A stretch of 64,000 nucleotides of DNA from Superficieibacter sp. HKU1 (GCF_029319185.1 NZ_CP119754.1:124001-188000); one strand, 5' to 3'; positions 9,110 to 18,053 are shown, numbered from the stretch's first letter. A program made the numbers and translations. Notes: a model not told the origin generated them from the sequence alone.

Positions 9110-9985
9110 ATGGCTGATTTAGATGACATCAAAGACGGTAAAGATTTCCATACCGATAAACCGCAAATCAATACCCCATTTACCTTAAAAGGCTGCGGCG
9201 CGCTGGACTGGGGCATGCAGTCCCGCCTGTCGCGCATTTTTAATCCGCATACCGGCAAAACGGTCATGCTGGCGTTCGACCACGGCTATTTTCAGGGGCC
9301 AACCACCGGGCTGGAACGGATTGATATTAATATTGCGCCGCTGTTTGAACATACGGATGTCCTGATGTGTACCCGTGGCATATTGCGCAGCGTCGTGCCG
9401 CCCGCCACCAATAAACCGGTGGTCTTACGCGCCTCGGGAGCGAATTCGATTTTAACCGAGCTGAGTAATGAGGCGGTGGCAGTCGCGATGGACGATGCGG
9501 TACGGCTGAATAGCTGCGCCGTCGCCGCCCAGGTCTATATCGGCACCGAGTATGAACACCAGTCGATTAAAAACATCATTCAGTTAATCGATGCCGGGCT
9601 GCGGGTCGGGATGCCGACCATGGCGGTGACCGGCGTCGGCAAAGACATGGCCCGCGATCAGCGCTATTTCTCGCTGGCGACGCGTATTGCGGCGGAGATT
9701 GGCGCGCAAATTATCAAAACCTACTACGTCGACAAAGGCTTTGAGCGGATTGCGGCAGGCTGCCCGGTGCCGATTGTGATCGCGGGCGGCAAAAAACTGC
9801 CCGAGCGTGAAGCGCTCGAGATGTGCTGGCGGGCCATCGATCAGGGAGCCAGCGGCGTGGATATGGGACGCAATATTTTCCAGTCGGAAGATCCGGTGGC
9901 GATGATCAAAGCGGTCCATGCCGTTGTGCATAAAAATGAGACGGCAGAACGGGCTTATGAACTGTTTCTTAGTGAAAAAGGGTAA
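9110..9985 (+). CDS. lsrF: 3-hydroxy-5-phosphonooxypentane-2,4-dione thiolase LsrF
   Basis: Last known step of phospho-AI-2 breakdown: transfers an acetyl group to CoA, giving dihydroxyacetone phosphate and acetyl-CoA. The 291-residue protein is a class I aldolase-like TIM barrel; the catalytic lysine known in E. coli LsrF is at the matching position, K203 in IIKTYYVDKG. The FDHGYFQGP loop (57-64) is the usual phosphate-barrel entrance. It follows lsrB by 19 bp. Confidence 0.96.
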   Translation: MADLDDIKDGKDFHTDKPQINTPFTLKGCGALDWGMQSRLSRIFNPHTGKTVMLAFDHGYFQGPTTGLERIDINIAPLFEHTDVLMCTRGILRSVVPPATNKPVVLRASGANSILTELSNEAVAVAMDDAVRLNSCAVAAQVYIGTEYEHQSIKNIIQLIDAGLRVGMPTMAVTGVGKDMARDQRYFSLATRIAAEIGAQIIKTYYVDKGFERIAAGCPVPIVIAGGKKLPEREALEMCWRAIDQGASGVDMGRNIFQSEDPVAMIKAVHAVVHKNETAERAYELFLSEKG

Positions 9986-10024
9986 GCCGTAAATCGTTCA
10001 GACCAGGCATACAGGAGGAGAATA

Positions 10025-10315
10025 ATGCACGTTACGCTGGTGGAAATTAACGTTCACGAGGACAAAATCGGGCAGTTTATTGATGTTTTTCGCCAGAATC
10101 ATCTCGGTTCTGTACAGGAAGCGGGCAACCTGCGTTTTGACGTTTTACAGGACCCGGAGACGCCGACGCGGTTCTACATCTATGAAGCTTACGTCGATGA
10201 ACAGGCCGTCGCGATGCATAAAACCACGCCGCACTACAAAGCCTGCGTTGAGCAGCTCGAGCCGCTGATGAGCGGTCCGCGTAAGAAAACGGTTTTTATC
10301 GGCCTGATGCCCTGA
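10025..10315 (+). CDS. lsrG: Phospho-AI-2 isomerase LsrG
   Basis: Isomerises (4S)-4-hydroxy-5-phosphonooxypentane-2,3-dione (phospho-AI-2) to the LsrF substrate, which lowers the LsrR inducer and resets the switch. The 96-residue ABM-fold (antibiotic biosynthesis monooxygenase-like) protein is full length, with HVTLVEINVHEDK at the start and HKTTPHYKACVEQLEPLM in the second half. AGGAGG at 10015-10020 precedes the start. Confidence 0.95.
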   Translation: MHVTLVEINVHEDKIGQFIDVFRQNHLGSVQEAGNLRFDVLQDPETPTRFYIYEAYVDEQAVAMHKTTPHYKACVEQLEPLMSGPRKKTVFIGLMP

Positions 10316-10324
10316 GGAGCGCCC

Positions 10325-10354
10325 ATGAACCGCGAGTTCGCCGCTTCGTTATAA
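10325..10354 (+). pseudogene. Nine-codon stub, possible lsrE remnant
   Basis: An ATG 10 bp after lsrG opens MNREFAASL and then stops (TAA). In Salmonella the next gene is lsrE, an epimerase-like protein whose N-terminus reads MNSQFAGLT as I recall it. The shared start and position suggest the stump of a deleted lsrE. Nine codons are little evidence, so this stays tentative; it could also be chance. Confidence 0.35.
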
Positions 10355-10384
10355 CCCGCTGTACTCAAAAGTATTTACTGATAT

Positions 10385-10415
10385 TGCCTGTCTCCTTAAC
10401 GTTAGGCGACAGGCA
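10385..10415 (+). terminator. Probable lsr operon terminator
   Basis: TGCCTGTC (10385-10392) pairs with GACAGGCA (10408-10415), and the inner CCTTAACGTTAGG extends the stem. The T-rich TTCTTCTGATTTT follows. It closes the lsr operon before the next operator region. Confidence 0.65.
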
Positions 10416-10525
10416 TTCTTCTGATTTTCCATCCCTTCACTATCTTTCCTTCCCACTGACCCTTTTCTGGCTGGCGATGCCTCCGCCATTGACGGTTATT
10501 TATACAAAATTATGTGAGCCCGATC

Positions 10526-10557
10526 AAAAGATATAAAGGTATACCTTTATATCTTTT
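10526..10557. promoter_or_regulatory. Perfect 32-bp palindrome, candidate GntR operator
   Basis: AAAAGATATAAAGGTA (10526-10541) is followed by its exact reverse complement (10542-10557). The core AGGTATACCT is typical in size and symmetry of HutC/UTRA-type GntR operators. It lies about 140 bp ahead of the transporter-kinase-glycohydrolase genes, and the regulator gene at 14105 is the last of that cluster. The remaining part of the 10416-10695 interval holds no convincing gene; a possible -10 TATACT is at 10568-10573. Confidence 0.7.
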
Positions 10558-10695
10558 AGGCGATGGCTATACTCGCTCTGAAACCATCGTAAACAGTGAA
10601 TACGATAGTTTCTCTTTAAAAACGTTTTTATTTCATGATGTTAAATTGCGGGTTCTTCGAGATGTTTTCGCCTTTACACCTGAAGGAATATCGAC

Positions 10696-12030
10696 ATGAA
10701 ACTTTCTATCGTGGAAAAAATCGGCTTCGGCGCGGGGGATATGGCGATAAACGTCGTGATTATCGCTATGCAGCTGCTGCTGGCTTATTTCTATACCGAT
10801 ATTTATGGCCTGAAGGCCGCAGATGTCGGCGTGCTGCTGGTGGTGGTACGCATGATCGATGCCATTATCGATCCGGCGATGGGTATTCTTACTGATAAAT
10901 TAAATACGCGCTGGGGACGCTATCGTCCGTGGCTATTATGGTTTGCCCTGCCGTTTGGTTTCGCCGTCTACCTGATGTTTATCACGCCTGATATGGCCTA
11001 TATGGCTAAGCTGGCCTGGGCGTATGGCACCTATATCCTGATGACGCTGGTCTATACCGCCATCACCATCCCCTATATTTCCATGATTGGCGTCATTACC
11101 AGCGATCCGGTTGAACGCCTCAGCGCCAACGGCTATCGCTTCGTAATGACCAAAATCGCGGCTTTTCTGGTGACCATCGTTGTGCCAATGCTGGCCGTCT
11201 GGCTGGGGCAGGGCAATAAAGCGCTCGGTTATCAACTTTCTATGGGATTGATGGGCGCAATGGGCGCGCTGTTGTTTATCTTCTGTTTTCTGACTACCCG
11301 TGAACGCAGCGAGCCGGAAATTACGTCGCTCTCCGTCGGCAAGCAGTTTAAATATCTGCTGCGTAACGATCAGTGGATCATTCTGGGTGTGGTGATCCTG
11401 TTGTTAATGTGCGGCTATGTTATTCGTGGTTCCGTCGCAGCGTATTACGCTAAGTATTTCCTCAACGGTGGGGATAACCTGATTTCACCGTTCCTGACCA
11501 CCGGCGTGGTGGCGTCAATTCTGGCAATGATTGCCACCACCTGGGTGACGAAGTTCTGGGACAAAATAAAAATGTTCCGCTACACCCAATTAATCACCTT
11601 TATTCTGAGCGCGCTGATGTATTTCTTCGTCGGACGGGAAAACCTCGTGCTGGCATTCGCGTTCTATTTCCTCATCAATTTTTTCTGCGACATGCAAATG
11701 CCGGTGTTCTGGTCTTCCATTGCCGAAGCGGTGGACTACGGCGAGAAGAAAACCGGCCTGCGCGTTTCCGGTCTTGCCTTTGGCGGCATCCTCTTTTTCC
11801 AGAAATTTGGCATGGGCGTCGCGGGCGGCGTGCTGGGCTTCCTGCTGAGTCATTTTGGTTATCAGGCCGATGTTGAGCAAAGCGCGCGTTCGTTGAGCGG
11901 TATTGCGCTGATGATGACGCTTATTCCGGCATTGTTCCACCTCCTGGTTGGGCTGCTGATGAAAAAGTATCTGATTAATAACCACTATTACCGCGATATT
12001 CAGCGCGAGCTGGCGCAGCGTCAGGCATAA
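10696..12030 (+). CDS. GPH-family (MelB-like) sodium/proton-sugar symporter
   Basis: A 444-residue inner-membrane protein with twelve predicted helices. The family signature lies between helices 2 and 3: DAIIDPAMGILTDKLNTRWGRYRPWLLW (within residues 56-85), including the Asp, the DPxxG turn and the RWGRxRPW motif of glycoside-pentoside-hexuronide symporters. Equivalent to the permease next to the aminoimidazole riboside kinase in Salmonella. Substrate unknown; a riboside is the natural guess from the downstream kinase. It heads a tight operon (10-bp gap to the kinase). Confidence 0.85.
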   Translation: MKLSIVEKIGFGAGDMAINVVIIAMQLLLAYFYTDIYGLKAADVGVLLVVVRMIDAIIDPAMGILTDKLNTRWGRYRPWLLWFALPFGFAVYLMFITPDMAYMAKLAWAYGTYILMTLVYTAITIPYISMIGVITSDPVERLSANGYRFVMTKIAAFLVTIVVPMLAVWLGQGNKALGYQLSMGLMGAMGALLFIFCFLTTRERSEPEITSLSVGKQFKYLLRNDQWIILGVVILLLMCGYVIRGSVAAYYAKYFLNGGDNLISPFLTTGVVASILAMIATTWVTKFWDKIKMFRYTQLITFILSALMYFFVGRENLVLAFAFYFLINFFCDMQMPVFWSSIAEAVDYGEKKTGLRVSGLAFGGILFFQKFGMGVAGGVLGFLLSHFGYQADVEQSARSLSGIALMMTLIPALFHLLVGLLMKKYLINNHYYRDIQRELAQRQA

Positions 12031-12040
12031 GGAGACGCAT

Positions 12041-12991
12041 ATGAATAAGATTTGGGTGATTGGCGATGCGTCTGTTGATCTCGTCCCGGAAACGCAAAAT
12101 ATCTATCTGAAATGTCCCGGCGGCGCGTCGGCGAATGTTGCGGTCTGCGTGGCCCGTTTAGGCGGCTCGTGCGGTTTTATCGGTTGCCTTGGTGACGACG
12201 ACGCTGGCCGTTTTCTGCGTCAGGTTTTTGAGGATAACGGCGTGGACGTCGCATTCCTCAGACTGGACGCGGCGCTGACCAGCGCGGTGCTGATCGTCAA
12301 TCTGACGGACGACGGAGAGCGCAGCTTCACCTATCTGGTGCACCCCGGGGCCGACACCTGTGTCTCACCGCAGGACCTGCCGCCCTTTTGCAGGAACGAG
12401 TGGTTCTGTTTTAGCTCGATTGGCTTAACCGACCATCCGGCGCGTGAAGCCTGCCTGGAAGGCGCGAGGCGAATGCGTGAAGCTGGCGGCCACGTTCTGT
12501 TTGACGTCAATCTACGGACCACCATGTGGCAGGACAGCAGTGAGATCCCCGCGCTGATTGCCCGGTCCGCCGCGCTGGCCTCTGTCTGCAAAGTCTCTGC
12601 TGATGAACTGTGCCAGTTAAGCGGAGCCAGCCGCTGGCAGGACGCCCGTTACTACCTGCGTGAACGGGGATGCGAGACCACCATCATCTCCCTGGGGAAG
12701 GAAGGCGCACTGTTGATTTGCGCAGAGGGAGAACATTACTTTCCCGCGCCGCACGTTGAGGTGGTGGACACCACTGGCGCGGGCGATGCGTTTGTCGGCG
12801 GCCTGCTTTTTACGCTCTCGCAGACTGATAACTGGCGTCAGGCATTACTGGCTGAGGCGATCGGCAACGCCAATGCCTGCGGCGCAATGGCAGTGACGGC
12901 AAAAGGTGCGATGACCGCACTGCCGTTCCCTGACCAGCTCAACACTTTCTTGTCCAGTCATCCGCTGGCGCAAGTCGTTACCGTGAAATAA
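12041..12991 (+). CDS. Aminoimidazole riboside kinase (PfkB family)
   Basis: Expected to phosphorylate 5-aminoimidazole riboside to AIR, a precursor of the thiamine pyrimidine and of purines. The 316-residue protein is nearly collinear with Salmonella STM4066, whose activity and structure are known. PfkB features: N-terminal GDASVDLVP and PGGASANVAVCVARLGG (26-42), C-terminal DTTGAGDAFVGG (243-254) with catalytic D249. It sits between a transporter and an ADP-ribosylglycohydrolase, suggesting a salvage route for an imported riboside; that link is inference. Confidence 0.88.
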   Translation: MNKIWVIGDASVDLVPETQNIYLKCPGGASANVAVCVARLGGSCGFIGCLGDDDAGRFLRQVFEDNGVDVAFLRLDAALTSAVLIVNLTDDGERSFTYLVHPGADTCVSPQDLPPFCRNEWFCFSSIGLTDHPAREACLEGARRMREAGGHVLFDVNLRTTMWQDSSEIPALIARSAALASVCKVSADELCQLSGASRWQDARYYLRERGCETTIISLGKEGALLICAEGEHYFPAPHVEVVDTTGAGDAFVGGLLFTLSQTDNWRQALLAEAIGNANACGAMAVTAKGAMTALPFPDQLNTFLSSHPLAQVVTVK

Positions 12992-13000
12992 GGAGTCATC

Positions 13001-14041
13001 ATGCACGTTGATCACAATAAAATTCTGGGATGTCTGGTAGGTGCCGCCGCGGCGGACGCGATGGGTGCCGCAACGGAAGTCCGGACTCAGCAGCAGATTA
13101 AGGACTACTTTGGCGGGTGGGTTACCACGTTTCAGAAACCCCCGGCAGATACCTTCGGACGTTGCAACGACGCAGGAATGTGTACCGATGACTTTATCCA
13201 GGCGAAGTACATCATGGAGGCGCTATTGCGCCATCAGCGTGCCGTCAGCGATGAGGCGATGCGCGAAGCTTTCCAGCAATGGCTCGATTACCCTTACTAC
13301 GCCAACTTTACCGGCCCCACGACGCGGGCGGCGATGAAAGCCATTTTTAACGACAATCGCGCGTCATTACAGGGCGAGCTGGAGGGAGAAAAGCAGTCGG
13401 TACAAATCATCAATAAAGGCAACGCCGAGGCGACCAACGGGGCGGCGATGAAAATCTGGCCTGCGGCAGTGCTGCATCCCGGTGACATCGACGCGGCGAT
13501 CCAGTGCGCGCTACAGATTTGCCGTTTCACGCACAACAACGTGCTGGCCATGTCAGGCGCAGCGGCAATGGCGGCGGCGACCAGCGAAGCGTTAAAAGCG
13601 CAGACCAGCGCCGACAGTATCATTGCGGCGGGAGTGTATGGTGCGCAACGCGGATACCTGCTTGCGCAGGAGCAGGGCGCGATGATGGTTGCCGGTCCAT
13701 CGGTTGCCCGGCGTATTGAACTGGCCGTTGATATTGGTAAGCGGCATCGCCACTGGGAAACCGCGATCGTGGACATCGCCGATATTATCGGCTCCGGGTT
13801 GCACGTCAGCGAGGCTGTCCCGGCAGCCTTCGGTCTGTTCGCATGTTGTCCGGATTCCGCCGTTGATGCTATTATCTCCGGCGTTAATATCGGCAATGAT
13901 ACCGATACTGTCGCCACGATGGTTGGCGCAATATCCGGCGCATTCCACGGTGTGAACGCCTTTCCTGCCGATTATTTAACAACCGTGGATCGTATGAATC
14001 ATTTCGATTTGGCAGAACTGGCCAGACAAATCGCAGGGTAG
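13001..14041 (+). CDS. ADP-ribosylglycohydrolase-family protein
   Basis: A 346-residue all-helical protein of the DraG/ARH family, enzymes that cleave N- or O-glycosidic bonds to ribose using two metal ions. Metal ligands are present in both characteristic places: TDD at 62-64 and GNDTDTVA at about 298-305. The substrate is not known; the neighbouring kinase makes a ribosylated imidazole or nucleoside more likely than ADP-ribosylated protein. Third gene of the operon, 9 bp after the kinase. Confidence 0.85.
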   Translation: MHVDHNKILGCLVGAAAADAMGAATEVRTQQQIKDYFGGWVTTFQKPPADTFGRCNDAGMCTDDFIQAKYIMEALLRHQRAVSDEAMREAFQQWLDYPYYANFTGPTTRAAMKAIFNDNRASLQGELEGEKQSVQIINKGNAEATNGAAMKIWPAAVLHPGDIDAAIQCALQICRFTHNNVLAMSGAAAMAAATSEALKAQTSADSIIAAGVYGAQRGYLLAQEQGAMMVAGPSVARRIELAVDIGKRHRHWETAIVDIADIIGSGLHVSEAVPAAFGLFACCPDSAVDAIISGVNIGNDTDTVATMVGAISGAFHGVNAFPADYLTTVDRMNHFDLAELARQIAG

Positions 14042-14104
14042 CGTATTCATCCTGCCGGGGACGGAAAGATCGTCCCCTGTCGGCTGAGACATGAGGTAAA
14101 CAGC

Positions 14105-14827
14105 TTGCAGGTTGATAAAACGAGTTTTACTCCGCTTTATAAGCAGTTGTTTTTTATCCTCTGCCAGCAGATCCAGAACGGCGCGCTGCCTGTCGGCCAC
14201 CAGTTACCCACGCAAAAAGAGATTGCCCGCACCTACAATGTTTCGCTGATCGTCGTGAAGCAGGCCTGGAGCGAGCTGATTAACGCGGGGATTATTACTT
14301 CGCAGCGCGGCAGCGGTTCGATAGTGTGCGCGGTACCGGAAGGGGTGAGCTACGGCCATACGTTTCGCGGGATCACCAGCGATTTGCAGGATGCCAGTGT
14401 CGCTGTCGAAAACCGCATTCTGGAGATTGCCCCGCGCCGCGCGCGTGATGCCCAGGCTGACGGCCTGAGTTTACCTGCGCATCACCACTATTTTTATATT
14501 TCGCGCATTCGTTATCTGAACAATCGTCCGTTTAACCATGAGAAAATTTATCTCGATCTCAGCTTTTTCCCCGATCTTGCATTAACCGCAGAGGCTCTGG
14601 AGCATACGTCCCTGTATTCTCTGTTGCAGGTCGCCAGCGACTCGGCGACTGAAAAAGTTGAAGCCATCTTACCGTCTGCGGATCTGTGTGAGAAATTACA
14701 GATTGCGGCCAATAAACCGATCTTATCCGTGGCCAGACAGACCTTTATGGCCGGAGCTGACAGGCCTTTTGAATACTGCCGATACTACGTATTGTCAGAG
14801 TACTTTGGCGAAATTCACTATCATTAA
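14105..14827 (+). CDS. GntR/UTRA (HutC-type) transcriptional regulator
   Basis: A 240-residue regulator: winged helix at about residues 7-75 (PLYKQLFFILCQQIQNGALP, LPTQKEIARTYNVSLIVVKQ, SQRGSGS) and a C-terminal UTRA ligand domain (HHYFYISRIRYLNNRPFNHE). I see no ATG in frame nearby; TTG at 14105 behind GAGGT is the best start. Last gene of the cluster, so it probably controls the operon through the palindrome at 10526-10557. The ligand is presumably the imported riboside or its phosphate. Confidence 0.87.
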   Translation: MQVDKTSFTPLYKQLFFILCQQIQNGALPVGHQLPTQKEIARTYNVSLIVVKQAWSELINAGIITSQRGSGSIVCAVPEGVSYGHTFRGITSDLQDASVAVENRILEIAPRRARDAQADGLSLPAHHHYFYISRIRYLNNRPFNHEKIYLDLSFFPDLALTAEALEHTSLYSLLQVASDSATEKVEAILPSADLCEKLQIAANKPILSVARQTFMAGADRPFEYCRYYVLSEYFGEIHYH

Positions 14828-14931
14828 TCCCTGTAATAAACGTCCGTTGCGTAGATAGCCCCACCAACTCTGGCGTTTACTCCCGCTGTCTGTCCCCGTA
14901 TCCTTGTTGAAAAAATCATCAGGAGACAGGC

Positions 14932-16236
14932 ATGTCGCTCTGGCTTACCCACCCGCTATTCCTTCCGTCCGTGGTCGTTGGCATTACCATTTTACTCTGG
15001 GCGACCTCGCTGCTGCCGGAGTTCATCACCGCACTACTGTTTTTTGCCGTCGCGATGATCGCCAAAATTGCCCCGCCGGAGGTGATTTTCGGCGGCTTTG
15101 CCTCGTCGGCCTTCTGGCTGGTGTTCAGCGGTTTTGTGCTGGGCGTGGCGATCCGCAAAACGGGACTGGCGGACAGGGCGGCACGGGCGCTATCGGCGAA
15201 GTTGACCGATTCCTGGCTGCTGATGGTGGCGAGCGTGGTTCTGCTCAGCTATGCGCTGGCGTTTGTGATGCCGTCTAACATGGGACGTATCGCGCTGCTG
15301 ATGCCGATTGTGGCGGCGATGGCGGCCCGCGCGGGCATTCAGGACGGCAGCCGCGCGTGGTATGGTCTGGCGCTGGCGGTCGGCTTTGGCACCTTCCAGC
15401 TTTCCGCGACCATTCTGCCCGCCAACGTGCCAAATCTGGTGATGAGCGGCGCGGCAGAAGGCGCGTACGGTATCCATCTCAACTACGTGCCCTACCTGCT
15501 GCTGCACACGCCGGTATTAGGAATTCTTAAGGGGCTTATCCTGATCGGTCTGATCTGCTGGCTGTTCCCCGGTAAGCCGCAGCCGCCGCGTGAACTGATG
15601 CCGTCTGCGCCAATGAGCGGCGAGGAAAAACGCCTCGCCTGGCTGCTGGCGGTGGTGCTGATTTTATGGGTGACCGAGAGCTGGCACGGCATCGGCCCCG
15701 CCTGGGTTGGGCTGGCGGCGGCCTGTGTAACGTTACTCCCGCGCGTGGGCTTTATCAGCGGCGAAGAGTTCGCTTCCGGGGTCAATATGCGCACCTGCTT
15801 TTACGTCGGCGGCATTCTGGGGCTGGCGCTGACCGTAACGGAAACGGGGATCGGCGGCGCGGTAGGTGATGCGTTACTGCACGTAATGCCGCTCGATCCG
15901 GCGCGGCCTTTCACCAGCTTCCTCGCCCTGACCGGGATCACCACCGCACTCAATTTTATTATGACCGCCAACGGCGTGCCAGCACTGTATACCACGCTGG
16001 CACAGAGCTTTTCGGATGCGACAGGCTTTCCGCTGCTCAGCGTGATTATGATTCAGGTGGCGGGATACTCGACGCCGCTGTTGCCGTATCAGGCGTCGCC
16101 GATTGTGGTGGCGATGGCGCTCGGTAAAGTCCCGGCTCGCGCAGGAATGCTGCTGTGCCTGGCGCTGGCGCTGGTGACGTATCTGCTGCTGGTGCCGCTG
16201 GATTACGTGTGGTTTAACCTGCTGGGGAAATTGTAG
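14932..16236 (+). CDS. SLC13/DASS-type anion symporter
   Basis: A 434-residue inner-membrane protein with about 11-12 hydrophobic segments and the two-fold repeat of the divalent anion-sodium symporter family. Landmarks are FGGFASSAFWLVFSGFVLG in the first half and LNFIMTANGVPALYTTLAQ in the second, with MPSNMGRIALLMPI resembling the substrate/sodium clamshell (S-N-x motif). Substrate unknown, a dicarboxylate or sulfate being usual. It has its own upstream gap of 104 bp and may be transcribed apart from the GntR cluster. Confidence 0.8.
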   Translation: MSLWLTHPLFLPSVVVGITILLWATSLLPEFITALLFFAVAMIAKIAPPEVIFGGFASSAFWLVFSGFVLGVAIRKTGLADRAARALSAKLTDSWLLMVASVVLLSYALAFVMPSNMGRIALLMPIVAAMAARAGIQDGSRAWYGLALAVGFGTFQLSATILPANVPNLVMSGAAEGAYGIHLNYVPYLLLHTPVLGILKGLILIGLICWLFPGKPQPPRELMPSAPMSGEEKRLAWLLAVVLILWVTESWHGIGPAWVGLAAACVTLLPRVGFISGEEFASGVNMRTCFYVGGILGLALTVTETGIGGAVGDALLHVMPLDPARPFTSFLALTGITTALNFIMTANGVPALYTTLAQSFSDATGFPLLSVIMIQVAGYSTPLLPYQASPIVVAMALGKVPARAGMLLCLALALVTYLLLVPLDYVWFNLLGKL

Positions 16237-16244
16237 GTGTGAAT

Positions 16245-16456
16245 GCCCGGTGGCGCTGCGCTTACCGGGCCTACGGGATGCGATTACGTGAACATAACGT
16301 AGGCCGGGTAAGATGCGTCAGCATCGCCACCCGGCATTAACGTGACGTTAGCCGCGATGGGTTACCTGTCCGGTGGCGCTGCGCTTACCGGGCCTACGGA
16401 ATGCGATTACGTGAACATAACGTAGGCCGGGTAAGGCGAAGCCGCCACCCGGCACT
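16245..16456. repeat. Duplicated REP/BIME element
   Basis: Two copies, from about 16247 and 16370 (period 123 bp), each hold a REP unit (CCGGTGGCGCTGCGCTTACC), a near-identical linker through GCGATTACGTGAACATAACG, and an inverted REP (GTAGGCCGGGTAAG). They fill the gap between the convergent SLC13 gene and tpiA. Such elements stabilise mRNA 3' ends and bind gyrase or IHF. Confidence 0.9.
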
Positions 16457-16470
16457 CACGGCAACTGCGG

Positions 16471-17238
16471 TTACGCCTGTTTAGCGGCTTCGGCTGCTTT
16501 AACGATCACCGCGAAAGCGTCAGCTTTCAGGGACGCGCCGCCAACCAGTGCGCCGTCGATGTCCGGCTGGGTGAACAATTCGGCCGCGTTAGAGGCGTTT
16601 ACGGAACCGCCGTACTGAATAATAACCTGCTCTGCTACTTTTGCGTCGGCTTTGGCAATGTGGTCACGGATAAATTTGTGAACCGCCTGTGCCTGGGCAG
16701 GCGTTGCAGATTTGCCGGTACCGATCGCCCATACTGGTTCGTAGGCGATAACCGCGCCTTCGAATGCCGCTGCGCCCTGAGTTTTCAGGACCGCATCGAT
16801 CTGACGAGCACAGACTTCTTCCGTTTTGCCCGCTTCGTTTTCGGCTTCGGTTTCACCGATGCACAGAACCGGGATCAGACCCTGCTCTTTCAGTACGGCA
16901 AATTTCTTCGCGATCAGCTCGTCGGATTCTTTGTGGTAAGTACGACGCTCTGAGTGACCGATAATGATGTATTTCGCGCCGATATCTTTCAGCATTTCGG
17001 CAGAGGTTTCACCGGTAAATGCACCGGACTGATTCAGGTCGACGTTCTGCGCGCCCAGCACGATGTGGCTGCCCGCTGCGGCCTGTTTTGCCAGGTCGAT
17101 GTACATTTCCGGCGGCGCGATCGCTACGCCACAACCGGTGACGCCAGCCAGCTCTTTACGCAGGTTAGCCACCAGTTCGTTAACCATATGGCGGCTGCCG
17201 TTCAGTTTCCAGTTACCCATCACTAGAGGATGTCGCAT
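16471..17238 (-). CDS. tpiA: Triosephosphate isomerase TpiA
   Basis: Interconverts dihydroxyacetone phosphate and glyceraldehyde 3-phosphate in glycolysis. The 255-residue TIM barrel has the catalytic His in IIGHSERR, the catalytic Glu in AYEPVWAIGTG and the phosphate loop IQYGGSVNASN. The lsr pathway at 4-10 kb ends in dihydroxyacetone phosphate, so the two are metabolically adjacent. Divergent from nothing: yiiQ lies upstream on the same strand. Confidence 0.99.
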   Translation of the reverse strand: MRHPLVMGNWKLNGSRHMVNELVANLRKELAGVTGCGVAIAPPEMYIDLAKQAAAGSHIVLGAQNVDLNQSGAFTGETSAEMLKDIGAKYIIIGHSERRTYHKESDELIAKKFAVLKEQGLIPVLCIGETEAENEAGKTEEVCARQIDAVLKTQGAAAFEGAVIAYEPVWAIGTGKSATPAQAQAVHKFIRDHIAKADAKVAEQVIIQYGGSVNASNAAELFTQPDIDGALVGGASLKADAFAVIVKAAEAAKQA

Positions 17239-17345
17239 TTTAATTCTCCACGCTGTAAGCGAGTTAGGGAATATTGCCGCCCCTCAGGGCAGCATGGTCT
17301 GTGAGTCAGTATAGAGATTGATCGCTTCAAAGGCTTTGCTTTTCG

Positions 17346-17942
17346 TCATTTATTGTCGCCTTCATTGCTATCAGATAACGTCAGCTTAATCGGTTCAACA
17401 GCGAAGGTCAGCCCTTTTTCGCCGTTATCCGCTACAACATAGCGAATGGCGCCTTCGGTTTCGGCGTAATAACGCTGGCCTTTGCCTGCCGCGAGCAATT
17501 TTTGCAGCTTTTGCTGGCTTTGCGCTTTGGTCATTGTCGGGATAAACACACGCAGTACGGCGCTCATGTACTCATGAGCTTTAGCTCTGGCCGATTTTTG
17601 CTCCGATCCCTGAATGGGAAGCCAGGTGAGCTGCATGGATTTGATCTTCAACGTGCCGCGTTCGAGTGCGGTAGAGGCGTAAAGATTTTCGTTAATCTTA
17701 CTGGCGGCACGCGTCAAATTGACGCCATCCTTTACGCCCGCAATCGCGCGAAACTCATTGAGCGGCAGGCCAGGATTGTCGGTATTAAATTTTTCCCGAA
17801 ACTGGCTGATGGATTGATCGAACGTGGGGGAACCGGCCAGCAAATAAGGCGCGGTCACGCCGGGGGGGTCCTCAGCCAACGCGGATGCGCTCACGGTGAA
17901 GCCCGTCAGCCAGAGTAAAAGCAGTATTCCCCATCTCTTCAT
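17346..17942 (-). CDS. yiiQ: DUF1454 family protein YiiQ
   Basis: A 198-residue exported protein with a clear signal peptide (MKRWGILLLLWLTGFTVSASALA, cut near residue 23). It matches E. coli YiiQ in length and in its position between tpiA and yiiR. Function unknown. The rest is a compact soluble domain with no cysteines or recognisable active site, so it is probably periplasmic. Confidence 0.9.
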   Translation of the reverse strand: MKRWGILLLLWLTGFTVSASALAEDPPGVTAPYLLAGSPTFDQSISQFREKFNTDNPGLPLNEFRAIAGVKDGVNLTRAASKINENLYASTALERGTLKIKSMQLTWLPIQGSEQKSARAKAHEYMSAVLRVFIPTMTKAQSQQKLQKLLAAGKGQRYYAETEGAIRYVVADNGEKGLTFAVEPIKLTLSDSNEGDNK

Positions 17943-18053
17943 TACTATCGCCTTTTTACCAGTCTGCTTCGATTAAAACGATAACCGCCGGACTTGTCAA
18001 AAACTGACGACTTCAGGGTAAACTACGCGCAATAACATAATAAGGATGAATGC

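Noticed and set aside
10514..10699. 61-codon frame over the palindrome before the GPH transporter
   Set aside because: It begins inside the operator, has no ribosome-binding site, and ends in the start of the transporter gene.
16245..16456. Insertion sequence or transposon remnant before tpiA
   Set aside because: The inverted repeats are REP units; there is no transposase frame or target duplication.
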